A stretch of 64,000 nt of DNA from Fistularia commersonii (lineage: Eukaryota; Chordata; Actinopteri; Syngnathiformes; Fistulariidae). The notes below the pieces were generated by a model. The model saw only the letters and a list, made by a program, of their open reading frames with translations, was not told where the DNA came from and made no database searches. This document shows positions 63,093 to 64,000 of the stretch, in pieces; position 1 is the stretch's first letter; every line of letters starts with the position of its first letter. The position numbers and the translations under genes are program-made. Location: the NCBI GenBank assembly GCA_037954325.1, contig JBBMNZ010000007.1:6505001-6569000 (forward strand), given 5' to 3'.

Positions 63093-64000
63093 TAATCTTT
63101 TTAATGTCCAACACGGTTGTCCACGGTGATGTGTTCAAGTTTGACTGCGTTCTTTGGTTCCCGATTCCGATGGGCAGTAATAAGAAAAGGAAGGAGGCCC
63201 ATAATGGGTGGATTTTCATCATGTAGTGACCGACATTATTTATGTGGCTACGAATGAAACCTTTAATATGTAATAACACTGTCTGAACGCGTTATAATTG
63301 CGGTTTTCTGAACATTATATTACGAGTTGATTATTAATAGCCTGAAAACTGGGTATTGCAACGTGCCAAAGCAGATATAGAACATCCGCAGCCCCCTTCT
63401 TCACGGGATTTCACAATTTTTATCCCAGCGTTTGTTATTGTTGTTAATATGTATGCCACTAATATGGCACAGGTTCGTACCAATTGGTTTGAATGTGTTA
63501 GAAAATACGCTTTTTTTCAGGATTCTTGTCTGGAACATCAGCTTGGCACTCAGCAAATATCCCATCATCCTTTCATTTGAATCAAATACTAACAACTCAA
63601 ATATATTTGTGTCCGTGTTGCAATAGCTTTAATATCCGCCTGAAATGGGTTTTAATGTCGGCGTGGAAATAGCGGATAGAACGGATACCGGGCCCTAATG
63701 GAGTTTTAATAGATAAATGCATGCAGGAAATATGTGAGACGGCGGGAGGAAGTGGAAGGCGAGACGACGGCTTTTAAATGGTGAGTAATGGAGATCCGTG
63801 GACAAGAAGAGCTGGAATGGGGTTGGAAGGGGGGGATTGGACCGGGGCGCCGCACCAGGACCTTGTTAGCAGAGCGCACAGGGACCAGCTCAGATTCACG
63901 TCTCCATCTCTGGCCATGGCGGACGCCTTGTGTTGTCGTGGAAACCTCGCATCAGCTACCTCGTCCTGGATGAAAGTACTCGTGTACAAACTGTGGGTGA
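63093..64000. other. Unannotated intergenic DNA to right edge
   Basis: Short open frames only, none recognised. CpG content rises after 63730 (gacggcgggaggaagtggaa), which could mark the approach to a further gene outside the window. Confidence 0.35.

Overview
This is a vertebrate nuclear window, almost certainly from a teleost fish. The genes are spliced vertebrate genes with short GT-AG introns (many of 70-100 nt), and they sit among long (GT)n/(CA)n arrays, Tc1/mariner and hAT relics, RTE- and L2-type LINE fragments and a teleost-type SINE. Six genes are supported: srpk2 (5' end only, minus strand), pus7, an apelin-receptor-like GPCR, hdac10, parvb and parvg (all plus strand). I rebuilt exons by joining GT-AG boundaries that keep the frame; the four complete spliced genes give uninterrupted proteins of 636 aa (pus7), 654 aa (hdac10), 355 aa (parvb) and 322 aa (parvg).

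Layout. 1-20.2 kb: 5' part of srpk2 on the minus strand. Two alternative coding first exons are visible, at 20.1/19.97 kb and at 13.7 kb. Both end in the same phase and must splice to exons beyond the left edge, so this part is intron, promoter DNA and repeats. 20.3-21.85 kb: a Tc1 relic with a hAT-type element nested in it. 21.9-28.9 kb: pus7, head-to-head with srpk2. 30.5-32.75 kb: the GPCR, with a non-coding first exon and one coding exon. 33.39-39.87 kb: hdac10, 19 coding exons. 41.0-51.2 kb: parvb, 12 coding exons plus an alternative first exon. 51.8-60.4 kb: parvg, 12 coding exons. 60.4-64 kb: intergenic repeats.

How the genes relate. parvb and parvg are tandem paralogues with several identical exon lengths; their products are two-CH-domain adaptors of the ILK-PINCH-parvin focal adhesion complex. 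hdac10 encodes a cytosolic polyamine deacetylase, pus7 an RNA pseudouridine synthase, and srpk2 a kinase of SR splicing factors. These do not form one pathway. By family knowledge, human SRPK2/PUS7 lie on 7q22 and HDAC10/PARVB/PARVG on 22q13, so the window joins two blocks that are separate in human.

I found no new multi-gene system. The points most worth a second look are an 8-nt microexon that parvg needs to keep frame, a Glu-to-Lys change in the P(E,A)CE motif of hdac10, (GT)n arrays lying directly on several splice sites, the srpk2 and parvb alternative first exons, and a 34-residue insertion in the first intracellular loop of the GPCR.
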